64,000 nucleotides of DNA from Metopolophium dirhodum (Eukaryota; Arthropoda; Insecta; Hemiptera; Aphididae), in assembly GCF_019925205.1 (NCBI RefSeq), contig NC_083560.1, forward strand, positions 55,970,270-56,034,269, given 5' to 3'. The notes beneath the pieces are model-generated. The model worked only from the letters and a program-made list of their open reading frames with translations. It was not told the DNA's origin and did not search any database. The stretch's first letter is position 1. Every line of letters starts with the position of its first letter. Below are positions 1 through 13,000 of the stretch, piece after piece. The position numbers and the translations under genes are program-made.

Positions 1-960
1 ACAGGCCGAGCCACCAAAACAGTAACTACCACTGCCAAGGCCAACCCCACAAAAACAGGCAGTAGCCAAAACAGCGAACGGGGCCAACCCTGAGAGGGTA
101 CCCGGGCTATCAGGTGTAAAGACAGAGGCTCAGCTGGCACAGAATCGTAAAAAGTTCCAACAGCTAAAGGAGAAGAGAAAGGCCAGGGAGCTCGTGGCAA
201 GCCATTAACACCGGCTAGCCTGGCAACTTGTGCCAATCTCAGACCCAGAGGCTGCCAGCCAACCCCCGTCTGAACCAACACCACCGGTAGCGATGGAGGT
301 GGATCAACAAGCACCCGAGAGCACAACGCCTGAGGATCTGGCACCATCCGCCAGCCAGGAGCAGTCCAGCCAAACCGCTGCCCCGGACGCACAATCCGTG
401 GAAGCATGGCTGAAGGCTCCGGGCCTATTGGTAGAGGGTCTACTGGATGTGGAGAGCGTGTACCTACAACCGCGTTCTTCACCCCGGTTGGGTCCCTTAA
501 CCGGACATAAAATGGAACGGGAAAGGCAAGCCTAAGCCTAAGCAAGAGGTAGTGCAAGCTGCTCTACCCATGACGAGACGCCGACACCGGTACAAGTGTG
601 TTCCGTGTGGCGGTTTGGCGGGGGAGTATGACACGGTACGCAGCGGCAACCAGTACAAAGTACAGATACCGCAGCGACCGGTCTACACTTTTTTCAACCG
701 CCACCATGGACTACGACACCGCGACACATTCAACTCCCCCACCGCGCCGAAAAGGCACGGGGTGGGACGGGAAGGCAAGTCGCGCAAAGCGAGTACTGGC
801 CGCCGGCGGTCGCTCTCTCGTTCACCGACCGTGTACCGTCAATCCGACTACACTAACACCGACCGTCATCGTCTCGATCTTTGAGTTACACAGTATAAAA
901 CAACACATTGTTTTTTTTTTCACCACAATAAATAGCCACACCGGCACTCTGAACGTCTGA
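1..960 (+). other. GC-rich decayed coding remnant, probable mobile-element end
   Basis: This stretch is much richer in G and C than the AT-rich DNA that follows. Reading frame 2 gives a basic, lysine- and glutamine-rich C-terminus that stops near base 208. The same frame then continues as a proline/serine-rich stretch to a stop at base 535. A further basic segment (Arg/His/Ser-rich, with a CVPCG pair of cysteines near base 600) is open to base 884 in another frame. The frames are broken and I recognise no domain. At 890-935 there is a TATAAA followed by AATAAA, as in an LTR or a 3' end. A truncated retroelement is the most likely origin, but a decayed host gene is possible. Confidence 0.35.
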
Positions 961-1405
961 ACCATTTCTGCGTTATATTCTCATTTTTATGTTCTTTCTC
1001 TTTTGTGAGTGTCAACAACACAACCATCAACATTCAACGACCGGCTTACCGCGGACACCACACCATCACCGCCGTAGCCGCGTCAAGTCCTGTTCATTGA
1101 ACAACTTTGTCGTTGTTTTATACCTTTCATGCCTCCATTTTTTTCATAACAATAAACTATTATTCACTAGTAATAAAACTAGGGAATCTAGATGGATTAT
1201 ATTCAACTTCTGGAACGAAATTTAGCACACCAAAATGTTAGGTGTCATTAATCGTGAGCGTTGCTTAATGTCAATTGACGTAATAATTAGAAGCCAATTA
1301 AATGACGAAAATAAATTAGCAATTCTCCATATAAAACCTTGGTGGTAGTCAAATAATTTATGCGAGTTATCAGCAAGTGATATACCATGATTAAAAGTAA
1401 ACCAC

Positions 1406-1639
1406 GGACTAAGATATAATGGACTGGGAACTAGCAGATTATCAATGGCCTCGAAAGTATGTACAAGAGTTTACAGCGCTATCTGTATAAAACACGGACT
1501 GAGATACAAAATGTGACGTTAAATAAAACCACTGGTAACGCTGAAAACATTAAATTATGAGTGTTGATGATAACAGAGGAACCTTTTGCAGGCTGTTCCC
1601 CACCCACCTTGTCGTTTTCAGTCCATTATATCTTAGTCC
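1406..1639. repeat. Short inverted-repeat element (MITE-like)
   Basis: The ends form a perfect 21-bp inverted repeat: GGACTAAGATATAATGGACT plus one base at 1406-1426, and its reverse complement at 1619-1639. A related partial copy of the end sequence (ACGGACTGAGATAC) sits inside near 1493. There is no coding capacity. I could not define a target-site duplication, so the superfamily is open. Confidence 0.6.
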
Positions 1640-2117
1640 ATGAAGTAAATATAATATCCAAAGGTAATGGTAGGTTGTAAGAAACACTTAGTAGGTACAA
1701 CAACATTATCAAATTTAAGGACACAAGTGTTTGGGTTATTACTTATTAGAGAACACTAGATCAAGGACATTAGTGCATGACCGAATATTGGGTACGCTAT
1801 TTAATTGAAAAAAGTTGAAAAATACAAACATTTGTGTATTTTAATTAGTTATTTTACAGCAACTCATAATCATCCAAATGATTTATTGTTACCATTAATT
1901 ATTATTACCACAATACCACACATAAACAATTTTACACAAATGCACATTTTACTCAACACTTGTTACATAGCTCGACTGTATTTACCCGGCAATCCCAACC
2001 ACTGCTCTTCAAGCACACCCAACTACACACCCTGCTATTCCTTCATATCTTATCTAAATTTCAACTATAACTAATTAAAGTATGTCAAACTCAAAAACCT
2101 GCCCAAAAGTTTTAGCT

Positions 2118-2400
2118 ATCATATTCTAAATATAAATACTACAATGTATTGTTTCGGAGGTACATCAAAATGGAAGCATTTTCTACCGTAAGTATTTTGT
2201 ATTTGCTCTGATTAATTGAAAATTTTAATACAAAATCAAATTCTTAAACAAATGAAATATTGATTGAGGACAAAATATTTTAAACATGAAAAATTTAGTA
2301 TGAATATTAAATATTTTGAATAAATAAATGTAGTAAGATAAATTAAAACTTTACCTATACCCATTTGGAATTTTTGGTTATGGTTATAATATATAACTTT
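2118..2400 (+). repeat. Duplicated promoter/first-exon-like module, copy A
   Basis: This segment matches 8949-9215 over about 270 bp in the same orientation. The shared order is a TATA-like CTAAATATAAATACTAC, then a short ATG-initiated stretch opening with Met-Glu (ATGGAAGCATTTTCTACC) that meets a consensus-like donor GTAAGT, then a conserved intron-like segment containing AAACATGAAAAATTTAG and TTTTGAATAAATAAAT. It looks like a promoter plus a six-codon first exon. No downstream exon was identified. It could be the 5' end of a mobile element or of a duplicated gene family. Confidence 0.5.
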
Positions 2401-3299
2401 AAAAAACATTCTAAAAATAATTTTATGTTAATAAATTGCGTTTGTAAATATTTTAAAATTATATTAGGTACAAACCTTAATTTGTTTTTACTCTAAAATA
2501 TTTCTTAAAATAATATGGGATAAGTTAATAAAAATATTCTAAATAATAGAATAATATTCTGTTTTCAAACATAGAATTAAAAATTTTATGTCGTTCAATA
2601 TTCAATTAAGTAAAAACTTAAAAAATTATAACGATAAAAATTAGTGGTTAATATAAATTTTTCAAAAAACATTTTTTTGTAACGACTTTAAAATTTTAAA
2701 CTATGCAAAAGAAATAGGTATTTTCAAAAAGGTTAGTGCTTTTTAAAATAATGAGTGCCTTACGTTTAAAATTTAAATTGATTTCTATAATACCGTGTAC
2801 CCAATAATCCCACAGCTAACGAATAAACAATAGTCAATTGTCACCACTCAGTACCTAAAAACTGACAAGACAAGCCTCAGACAAGTCAAATTACAAACAA
2901 TTTAATTTATCGGCGTATATTTATTATTTTCACCTCCACTGTTGGTCACCAACGGAGACGAGCGTACGCATTACATCACGCAAACTTAATGTCGTACACA
3001 CAAACACACACACACACGTTGTAGTTACCTCCGTAGTATGTCCATTCCATTATTATTATTCACTTATCTGCCAGACAGTAGTTGTGACTTGTGAATGGCG
3101 AATGTCTGTCATGAGTTTTTTTTTACATACGTCTACTCCTACTGCTAAACAGTGAACAATACTATAACAATTACGACTACAACTACTACTTGTTATTACT
3201 TCTACTACCTACTACTATATCTAGATCTACAAATGCGACTACGACTACTACTACCACTAAAATATTATAATAGATAAAATATAATATAATATATTGCAT

Positions 3300-4006
3300 T
3301 ATAATTTATACTTCCACCATCGACCATCGTGCACGCGTGTCGCGGATGAATACAATTGAACGAGATTCATAATAATTTAATTAACGATTTCGTTTTCTGT
3401 TTCTTTTTTTGCCGGCGATCGGGGTAATCGTCATTGTCACTAAATGTCGCATATTGTTTTATCAAAAGTCACGATATCACCGCACCGTCGTTTGGCCTCT
3501 TACTGCACTTAGTCCTCAGAATCCTATTGCCATCCGAAACACTAACGTATTTATATTACGGACAATAGTGTAGTTGTTGTTCCTACCTACGTTGTACTAT
3601 CCGTATGTCTTACCGATCGCGAATACTATGCTGATACGGACGTCCACGAAAGCCACAATTTACAGCGGTAGCGTCGTCCACTGTCGGCGACGGAAACGCG
3701 CGTTATTCGCGTCGTCGTAAAGTCGTCTTACCGCCGTGTAAAGTACGATATTCGCCTACAAGTCTGCTTATAATCTGCCAACATTATTTATGCGTACCTA
3801 CCGACCGTGGACAGCAGTGATATAATATATCAAATGGTTTTTGGATATCATGGTACACAGCCGTGGTGGTGCTGTCGCCGCAGTTGTCGAGTCTACAACA
3901 CATTGCAATCTTCCGCAATCGCTCGCAACAGCAGTGCCCTTGGCACCAGCACTATCTGTATCGAATCGCTGCCGTCGCCTTTATAATAGTTGTGGTGGCA
4001 ATAACC
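3300..4006 (+). promoter_or_regulatory. CpG-rich 5' region of Hairless
   Basis: This stretch contains many CG dinucleotides in an otherwise AT-rich neighbourhood, ends at the Hairless start codon and has no gene of its own. An open frame begins at a GTG (3863) and continues in frame into Hairless. Because the first ATG is at 4007, the upstream part is read as 5' UTR. The transcription start is not identified. Confidence 0.4.
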
Positions 4007-7000
4007 ATGACACGAGATTCGGCGGCGGTCGCCGCTTTAGACGACCGCCGCCGCCGCTGCCCTATATCAGCGGCATCCAACGTAGTGGACGATGCCTCAA
4101 CATTGATGACAAACAGTATTGCTATGAGCGGATCAAGTAGCAATGATGACGTTGGTGGTGGAGATGAAGGTGGTAGCCTCAAGTCCTCATCTGAAGTGTC
4201 AACAACAACTAGCTGCTGTGGTGGTAGCAGTAGTAGCAGCAGAAGTGGAAGCGATGATGACGATTCTGCCGCTGTTACCAGGTTGGCTACAGCAATTGAT
4301 GACAGTTGTTCTACATCTATCAAAACTCCCACACCACCGTCATTACACAGACATATGGAAGACGATAAAAATGGTGATAAAGATTCTTCTAGCAGTAGTC
4401 ATAGCGATGAAGCTGCCGCGACCACTCCAACAAGTATTGGAGGACGTCTCACGTTTTATAAAGGTAACTTAATAATTAAGTTTATAGTTATAATATAATG
4501 TTATAATACAAACTTCCCATACTCATAATTGTTTCATCAAATAATATAGCAATACTTACTGTCAGTGTCATTCTTATTTGATACAATTGATAGGTAGGTC
4601 TATATCCCTAACCAGACAACATTTTGTAATGATAATATTATAATATCGTTAGGTATTTAGGTAATATAATAATATTATAATCATGAATAATTTTATTATA
4701 ATGTTATAATAATAATATGTTTAGTCAAACATTTGCTGTCTGGGTATATTTTATATAATGGATATTCACTTAATCTAAATTCTGTTAAAAGAAAATAAAT
4801 ATAGAATCTAATATTTTTGAACTTATATACATAGGTAGGCATGCACACAAAACACTTAAGTGATGGTATCCATCTTTGTTAGTCAATGTTATAACATAGT
4901 TGATCAATTTATTTTTCAATACCTTTTTTTTTTCGTGGCATCACTAAAATAAGGCCAAACTGTTTGCACATTGCTTGACCCCCATGTAGGATTGTAGGAT
5001 TAACACAGTAATAGGTATATAGGTACAACAACAGTTGACCCTTAAAGAGCCCAAGATGACTTCCCTTGGCATGTTCTTGTGTGTATGCATAGACTCAAAT
5101 CTTTGTTAGAGTGCACAATTTGAGAGCATTTGGCTATACCCGGAGGAGATAGACAAGAAAGCCCTGCCTAACCCCTTACCGACCATACAATTATTTAGGT
5201 TAACAAATACCGTTAACATCAATCACCTTTTCTCGGACCAACCGTAATCTGCCACCAGAGACATTCCATTCAGTGAGCCCTCTTCTCGGACCAGCCTAAG
5301 CCAGCCATCCTAGATATCTCTATTAACCCTATTATTCTAGGTAATAATTAATTGAGTTCATATCATGCTGCATTGTAAAAATTCCATTTAAAATATTATA
5401 CCTATAACTAATAATAATAAATTTAAAATTTAAATAATCAATTTATAATATGCAATATAAAATAGTTTCTCTTTCTAAAAGTATAGTATTCAAAAATAAG
5501 TTGTTATTTATTATTACAGACCTAGGTACCTAGTTAATTATAAACATTTACGATTATAATTGATAAACAAGAGTTTTGTAAAATATTAGTGTTTCAATAT
5601 TAGGTATAAGTACCTATCATTCAATTTTATATCAGTAATTCAGACAATAATTGGTATTAAATTTGTTTCTTATGGTATAAAAAAAATTATAGATGTACTT
5701 CTTCAAAACATTTGTATTTTATTAATTTATCTGTTAATTTATTAATAACTACTGATAAAATATTGTATACTCTCAGTAATCCAGCTGTGAGATAATCTGA
5801 AACTTCTTTAATCTGCAATTACTTTAATGCCAAGTGGACATTAAAGTATGTAAAGGGTATTTAGATATTCATATCTTTAATGTGTATAATATTGTACAAT
5901 ATTATCATTATTAACATTTTTATGAACTTTGATGTCCTATCAAATAACATCTAGGTTACCTACCTAATTTTTTTTTAATAATTTAATGATATTTTATCTA
6001 TTTCATGATATTATGGAAATATTTACTATATGTTTTAAATTACATAGATATTATAAAACATTAGTTTTATAATTGTAAGATACCAATAAACATAATTAGT
6101 TTAACCCGTCGTTGATATCGCTATGCAGAGTCCCGCCATTGGTATTGAGTGAGCGCTGCGCTCACCTCGTTGTTTTTTCATCATTATTTATTATACAATG
6201 AACATTAAATATTGAAACCAACAACCAATTATTTAAATTTTAATCTTTTACAAAAAATGTTCTTACAATTTTTCTCAATTTTAAATTGTTCACCACTAAA
6301 AATTAATTTATAATTGTTTATACATAATATAATCATTATCATTCAACTTGGCCCTAGTTGTCTGGAATATTTTGCTGATTATTATACAGTATACGCATAT
6401 GAATATTGTGTGCTCCTTAAAAATAGGTCTAACGTTCCGAGTTTACGAAATAATATTAGGTCGATCTATTGAGTGAGTGCAATGCTCAATTTATGGATAT
6501 TAACAACATTGCATGTCGATATCTAATCGAGAATTATCTATAAAATTATTATATTTGCAAAAGTATATTTCATATTTCGATTGAAGGTATAAATAATATC
6601 AGACGAATCAAGTAATAAATAAATAAGTGGCTCTCAAAATAATAATGAGGTGAGCGCCGCGCTCACATCGCGACCACTGACGGGTTAAGTAAGATTAAAA
6701 TACATTTTAATGGTATTATTTATATTAGGTATACCTAATTATTTATTATTATAACTGTCAATAAAATTAGAGATTACACATCAATAATCATTAAATTTAC
6801 AATTGTATTGTACCTAAGTCTTAGGTACATAATTTTCCATTCTTTCATTACTTATATTGTATCTTATCATATTTTTGTTGGTAATCTATTTAAAAGAGCT
6901 AATACTTTATCATCATGGTTGGGCCTAGTTATAAAACCCAGTAAGAAATAATCGGAATAATCCAGTATAAAACCCAACAAACTTTAAATTGCATTTTTAT

Positions 7001-10000
7001 TACTTTTTAGTAACAATTTAAAAACAAATTTAAAAATATTTACTTTTATGATAAAATAGGTACATGTTATTTTACTTTTAAACAGCATTTTGCTATATAT
7101 TTTTATCGGTTAGGTTTGTAGGGGTAAATGGATATTCCCCCCCAGAAATTTTCCCCCTATTTTTTTTTAAAGTTTATTATTTAATATGAAATTTTTTTTA
7201 AAATTAAAATATAAAATAGTTTTTATTTTCATATATATAATAGATTATAAATGTATATGTTTGATCAACTGAACTACTTACTTGAAACAATAAAAAAAAA
7301 AAAAAAAATAATAAGTAGGCATAAAATAAAATATAATTAATGATTAATAAAAATAATTGATAAATCTGACATAAAAATGATACATTTTGTAAAATGAATT
7401 CTGATTCTTTTGTTATTTCTAAACTTACATTTTTAAAACTGTACCAGTTTGAATATTTAACAATTTAATAATTGCTTGTGAATTTGATTCAAGTAGTTCA
7501 GTTGATCAAAAATATAGATCTATAATTTACTATGGGTATTTATGAACATTTTTGAAAATATTAGACAATAGGCATAAATATAATATTCATAATATTAAAT
7601 AGAAAACTTCAAAAAAAAAAAATGGGGGGAAATGTCTTACTACACCAAAAATGGTCAGGAGCAAATGTCTGTAATTCGTTTGTAGGGAACTGTCCTAGTA
7701 AACAAGTGACAGGAAACAACATTCATTTACAAATTATTAAAACCCATTTAAACCCAACCGGGTTGGGTTTTTTGAATCCTGTTTATTATAGAATAAGTAG
7801 GGTTAAGAAAGTTACTCAATTTATTGTAACTGGTTAAAAGTTACAAGCTTCTTAAAAACTATGTAACTAATTACAAGGTACTAGATACATGTAACAGTTA
7901 TATATAACTAAGTTATATTGGTAAGTGTATAAAAAATTATTGACCGGCCAGGTAAAAACACGTTATGGTCGTTATGTTAGGAAAAACAGATGTACCAACT
8001 ATAATCGTATTACATTTTCAACCATTTTGACCAAATTAATAAAATTTAATTTACATTTATTAAAAAAAAACCAAAAAAAATTTTAATTTAAAATGTCCGT
8101 AAACAACTTGAAAAGAGTCAAAATATTTTGAAAATTATATCAAGTAAAAAAAATTATAAAATAAACATAATATTATGATGTAAATTTAAAATATCTACGG
8201 TTATTAGTTATAAGAAAATCGTTCTATGAGAATTTGTTAGTTTACGGGAAAATATCCAATGTCTAACTTCAAACAATCGTTCAAATTTAATTTGACTTTC
8301 TGGTAGACATTTCTTTAACTAATTGACTAATGCTGTGTTATAAAAAATGTATTACATTTAATGAACCAATTATGGGCCACTAAATCTTGTTTTAGGGACC
8401 ACCACCTCACCATTGATTAATTTAATGTTTAGTGCAACCTGGCATTAGTATCTTAAAAACTATTAACTTATGTATCTTAAAGTTTTTAGTTTTTAAATAT
8501 GTTAGAATATTCTTAGTAGTTTTTAAGCTGGACTTATAATACTAGTATTTATTCTATTGGCTAAGCTTTTCTAGTTCTTGAAAAGTTTACAGTATAAGTA
8601 TTAGGAAATCAATTAAAACATTGTACATATTTTATTTTTGATATTAATAATTGATCAGTATTTTTTGAAAAATGTGATTTGTGTAACAACTAATTATTAG
8701 TGCTCGGATTTAAATGCCCTCTAACAAAAATGCGCTAAAAATATTTTAAAAATGCATTCAACATGTAAAATAAATTGTATATGTAAGTTTATAATTATAA
8801 AAAAATTGTGAAAAATTAAATTTAACAAATTACATTTTGTTTTAGTTTAAAAAAAATTTTGAATTGAAGTTTTGTATTGGACTACCAAAAAAATCTATTA
8901 AAGTAAATCTATAATACCTAAGCTTACATTGCACTTTATAATATTATGATTTATCATGCTATCAGATCTAAATATAAATACTACTATATCTTTTATCAGT
9001 TTAAATGCAACAAAATGGAACCAATTTTTTATGTAAGTGAATTCATATCAAATCATTCATATTCAATATCATTAATTAAAATTGTACTAATATTATAAAA
9101 TATTATTTTTAAGCAAATGGTCTTAAACATGAAAAATTTAGCATAAATATTTTGAATAAATAAATTTAGTAAGATAAATTATATCTTTGCCCATGTTTAG
9201 AATTGGTATGTATTGAAAGTTTATGATCATAATTAATTAAAAAACAATATTATTATAATATTTTAAAAATAATTTTATATTAGCATACAGGAACAGGAAG
9301 ACCTTACAAAAAAAAAATAATAAATATGGTGCTATTTAAACGTTTGACAAAATTTGTTAAAATTATATGATTAGTAAATAATTTAAGATATATACTCATA
9401 TTAGCAAATTTCAAAAAATAATATTTTGAAAAAAGTTATTACGTTCCAAATTAATTTAATCAAAAAATATCGATATTTAGAAAAAATCGAAAAAATAAGC
9501 TACTTGACTTAGATAAATGTTTTTTCCATTAAAATTATTCTTATAAACAAATTTTTGAATTAACCCAAAAAAATTATAAATTTTAATTTTTTTATTTTTC
9601 GTATTAAAAAATAAAATAATTTTTTTATATTATACGTGTTTATTACAATTTACGATATGTCTATATTATATTTAATGGTCAATGTGGTTAGATATAGAAA
9701 TATTTAAATATTTATAAGTTAAATATAAAATTTGGTTGTAATGTAAAAATGTATTATTTCAAGGTTTTGAAATAAATTAAGTTTGATAGGTTAGTATTAA
9801 TTTCGTATAAGAATGAATTTTAATAATGGATGCAAGCTCGTTAGTTTCTACTATTGCAATAGGTATGTCAATATATTTAAGCTTTCTGGTTTCATGTTTA
9901 CAGATGGAAAGTTTATATTCCAATTAGCAGCACATCACCAACAAAATTCATACAACAATCCATCCGCTTTGACATCTCCATGCCGTTGGGTACCAGTTCC

Positions 10001-13000
10001 GACAGTGATACAGCAGCACAAAAATAATGTTAAGTGCATAGGTGAATGGTCACAACATCAGCAAAATAAAACAATATGGCCTTACTCGGTTACCAATATT
10101 GCTTCTGACAGTAATTCACCTCAACCGATACAGCAATCACAACCACCAACAGCAAGAATTTGTGAACGGAAGCAACAGCAATTTCAACACAGGACGACGC
10201 CCCCGCCACTTTCTCTCATCACCGCTGCTGTTAATACAACTACTCATACTGGCGGAATAGTAGTTGCAACGACAACAAATATTGTGCGCAGACCTTCTAG
10301 AAAGTGTTCAACTACTGTAACAGCAGAAAATATTAATGATTTTCAGCATCAACGCTGTCAGCCACTAACACAACTACGAGGTTTACCAAGACGCTCACAG
10401 CAACACCAACATCAGGCGTTCATGATGGTTGCCCCTGAGTCAATTAAGGTTCAGAGGCGTTTATTGTCGTTGCCAAAAAAGCAGCGTCTCTGGTGTCAAC
10501 GAAAGAGAAAATCAATGACTAGAAACTCCCTGTTACAAGAACTGAAGCCCCCACAATTAAATTTAGAATGTGTTGTACGTAACCTGTGGTGTCGGCGGCA
10601 TACAACGGAATTGTTGTTGCGCAGGCAACTGTCGATCAACAATAGTGGAGATAATGTTGCTGCTACTATTTCCGCTGTTATCGACGTTACCCCTACAGTG
10701 GTTTCTCGTCACGTTTCTATCTCTACGGCAAGCGTTGTCGATTCCACTTGTCCAAATACGGGAGGTAGCAAGCGGCGATCAATGGTTTCTCTATCGCCCT
10801 CCACCGCTATCCTAATTCCCACCACCGCCACTGCTATGACCATTAGTAATAAGAGTGGCAATAGTAGCCCTCACAAAAAATATAAATTGGGACACCAGCA
10901 GCCACAGGAACAGATTCTACCTCCACAGCGACGGGTGGTAGTTGATAAAAGTGTAAAAAAATCGATTCCACAACCTCCGCCACAAGTGATTTCTACCAAC
11001 GATCACAGCATAACTGCGATATTGTCTGGTGGTGCGGCAGGTGCAAAACGCTCTAGTAGTAGTGGTGCTGTTTCTATGGTAATGGAATTAGAAAATGGCA
11101 TTGTTACCACAACCACTACTACTAGTGCAGTATTGTCGCCACATAAAAACCTTCATACGCCGTCACCTGCGCCGCTATCGTTATTGCGTACGTTGCTCAA
11201 GAGTCCCAGTGGTGAAAGTGGTTCACCGCCCATTGCTGCTAGTACAAACGGTGTTGGATACAGGCATCACACAAATGGTAGCAGAAAAAGATCATCAGAA
11301 TCGACAACTGTTTCATCAATACCATCTATTAACGCTGCTGCCATTAAAGTTGAAAATGGCCTCGGAACTTCAACCATTGCAATACCATCTGTAGGTGCTA
11401 ATGCATCAGATAATGCTTCTGCCGTTCTAACTGCTCTTCATCAACTTCCACCTATTCACCACCCGGCTGCTGGGCAATTGGCCGCAGCTGGTTACTTTAA
11501 TGTGTTGTACCATCAAGCCGCAATGGCTGCTGCTATGGCGTATCAAACCCACGCACAACTGCCTCAGCAGTTGCCTAAATCTCAACAATCATCTTTGTTA
11601 TCTTCACAATTTCCCACCACCAGTGGTGCCAGTAGCACTTGGCAACGTCAACTGAACCGGCGGCCGCATCCATCAGAAGCTATTGTTGGAAGTGGAGTTA
11701 CCAACACCACCATCTCTTCGTCTACATCGACGGTCGTGGCACCTTACTCTTCGCCTTTGGTAGCTGCCACTGTCAATGGCAGTAGTTTATTGCCACCTGC
11801 TACTCCGTCGCCTCCACCTCCTTTAATGTTGCATCCTCATCCTGTTCACCGTCATCATTTATTGTTACACCATCAGCAGCAGTATCAACCAGCACCCACG
11901 GTACAACAACAACCATCGTCGTTCCATCAACACAACCATCGACAACAGGGTAGTAGCGTCAAAAAAAGAAGTGGAGGGGCAATTAGTGATACTGAATATG
12001 GTGTTTGCTTAGAAGAAAATAACTCGGGAGTTGTAGCTACCCCAGACGAAGAGTCATCCTCTTCTGCCGGTAAGTGTACCAATAATTACAATTACTTTGT
12101 ATGGAGATTTCGCCAACGTTTACGTTACAAGATAATTATTTCTCTATAATTATAAGTGATGTCAGTGTAATTTTTATTCTGTTCATTAACTTACCATCTT
12201 GGATCCGTTTATAGTGTAATGTTTATTATTTTCTCACCCACGCCGCTTGCAAATGTTAACTTTCGAGTATCCGTCGCAAGTTTTTATCCACTAAAATACG
12301 ACCGTTTGGTAACTGGTATCTGTGAGTGTAAAATGGCTATCGGCAATAATTGTTAAAACCCTAGCCATCGGAACTGGTTAACAAAAGTCTATTGAGTTTC
12401 TAACTAAAATTCTCCTGGTGTTTTTCTACCAGAGCACTACGCATTATTGCTGTTGTACGTTTATTTTCCTACCTAGTGTCTCTGTATTATCTTATCTATT
12501 ACTTGCTTTATATTTCTGTTCTATTTTCACTGTTGAAATTAATGCTATTACTCCCAATATCTAATGCATGAATCGTGACTAGGTAGTCGTGGCCTCTTCA
12601 TTTTCTTTTACTCAAAAAGATTTATGATCTTTATATAGCCACGTATGCAAGAAGTAACCCAAGAACGTACGCTTGCTCAATTCAAGGCCATACAGTACAC
12701 TCAGTTCGAAAAATTCGTTCATAAAATACATGACTCATTGACACAAATTAGTGACACATACTTTGTTCGGCGAGAAAATACGCCGCGGCCCGACGAAAAT
12801 TGGTTCGTTCAGCGTGACTGCGTATTCTCTCGAGTCTTTTGGCGAACAGAGTATAGGGTTAAATCACTCGAATCCTAGTGCTATAGTGCTAATCTTATAA
12901 TACTGATTCCTTGCCATTGAATCTAATCGCACACATCTGTCGTTGCCTGCTCCGATAGCTGCTTTAAAGCACCTACGTAAATATCGGAATTTTCTATAAT

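Larger units (their letters stand above)
961..3300. other. AT-rich intergenic region upstream of Hairless
   Basis: No gene was found. From 961 to about 1160 the sequence still resembles the GC-rich remnant before it. Beyond that it is AT-rich and holds one inverted-repeat element (1406-1639) and one copy of a duplicated promoter/first-exon-like module (2118-2400), both listed separately. A short (CA)n run lies near 3005. Confidence 0.6.
4464..9903 (+). other. Hairless intron 1
   Basis: This 5.4-kb AT-rich intron separates the two halves of the Su(H)-binding motif. It contains a piggyBac-like element, a foldback near 7.1-7.6 kb and copy B of the promoter/first-exon-like module. A pogo-like end fragment (ACTCTCAGTAATCCAG) lies near 5770. 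No coding exon was recognised. Confidence 0.75.

Noticed and set aside
3863..4006. N-terminal extension of Hairless with a membrane-like segment
   Set aside because: The frame is open but starts at GTG with no ATG before 4007; it is more likely 5' UTR.
12645..12878. 77-codon open frame in Hairless intron 2
   Set aside because: No motif, no conserved splice link to the flanking Hairless exons, and the direct exon 2 to exon 3 join already has matching phase.
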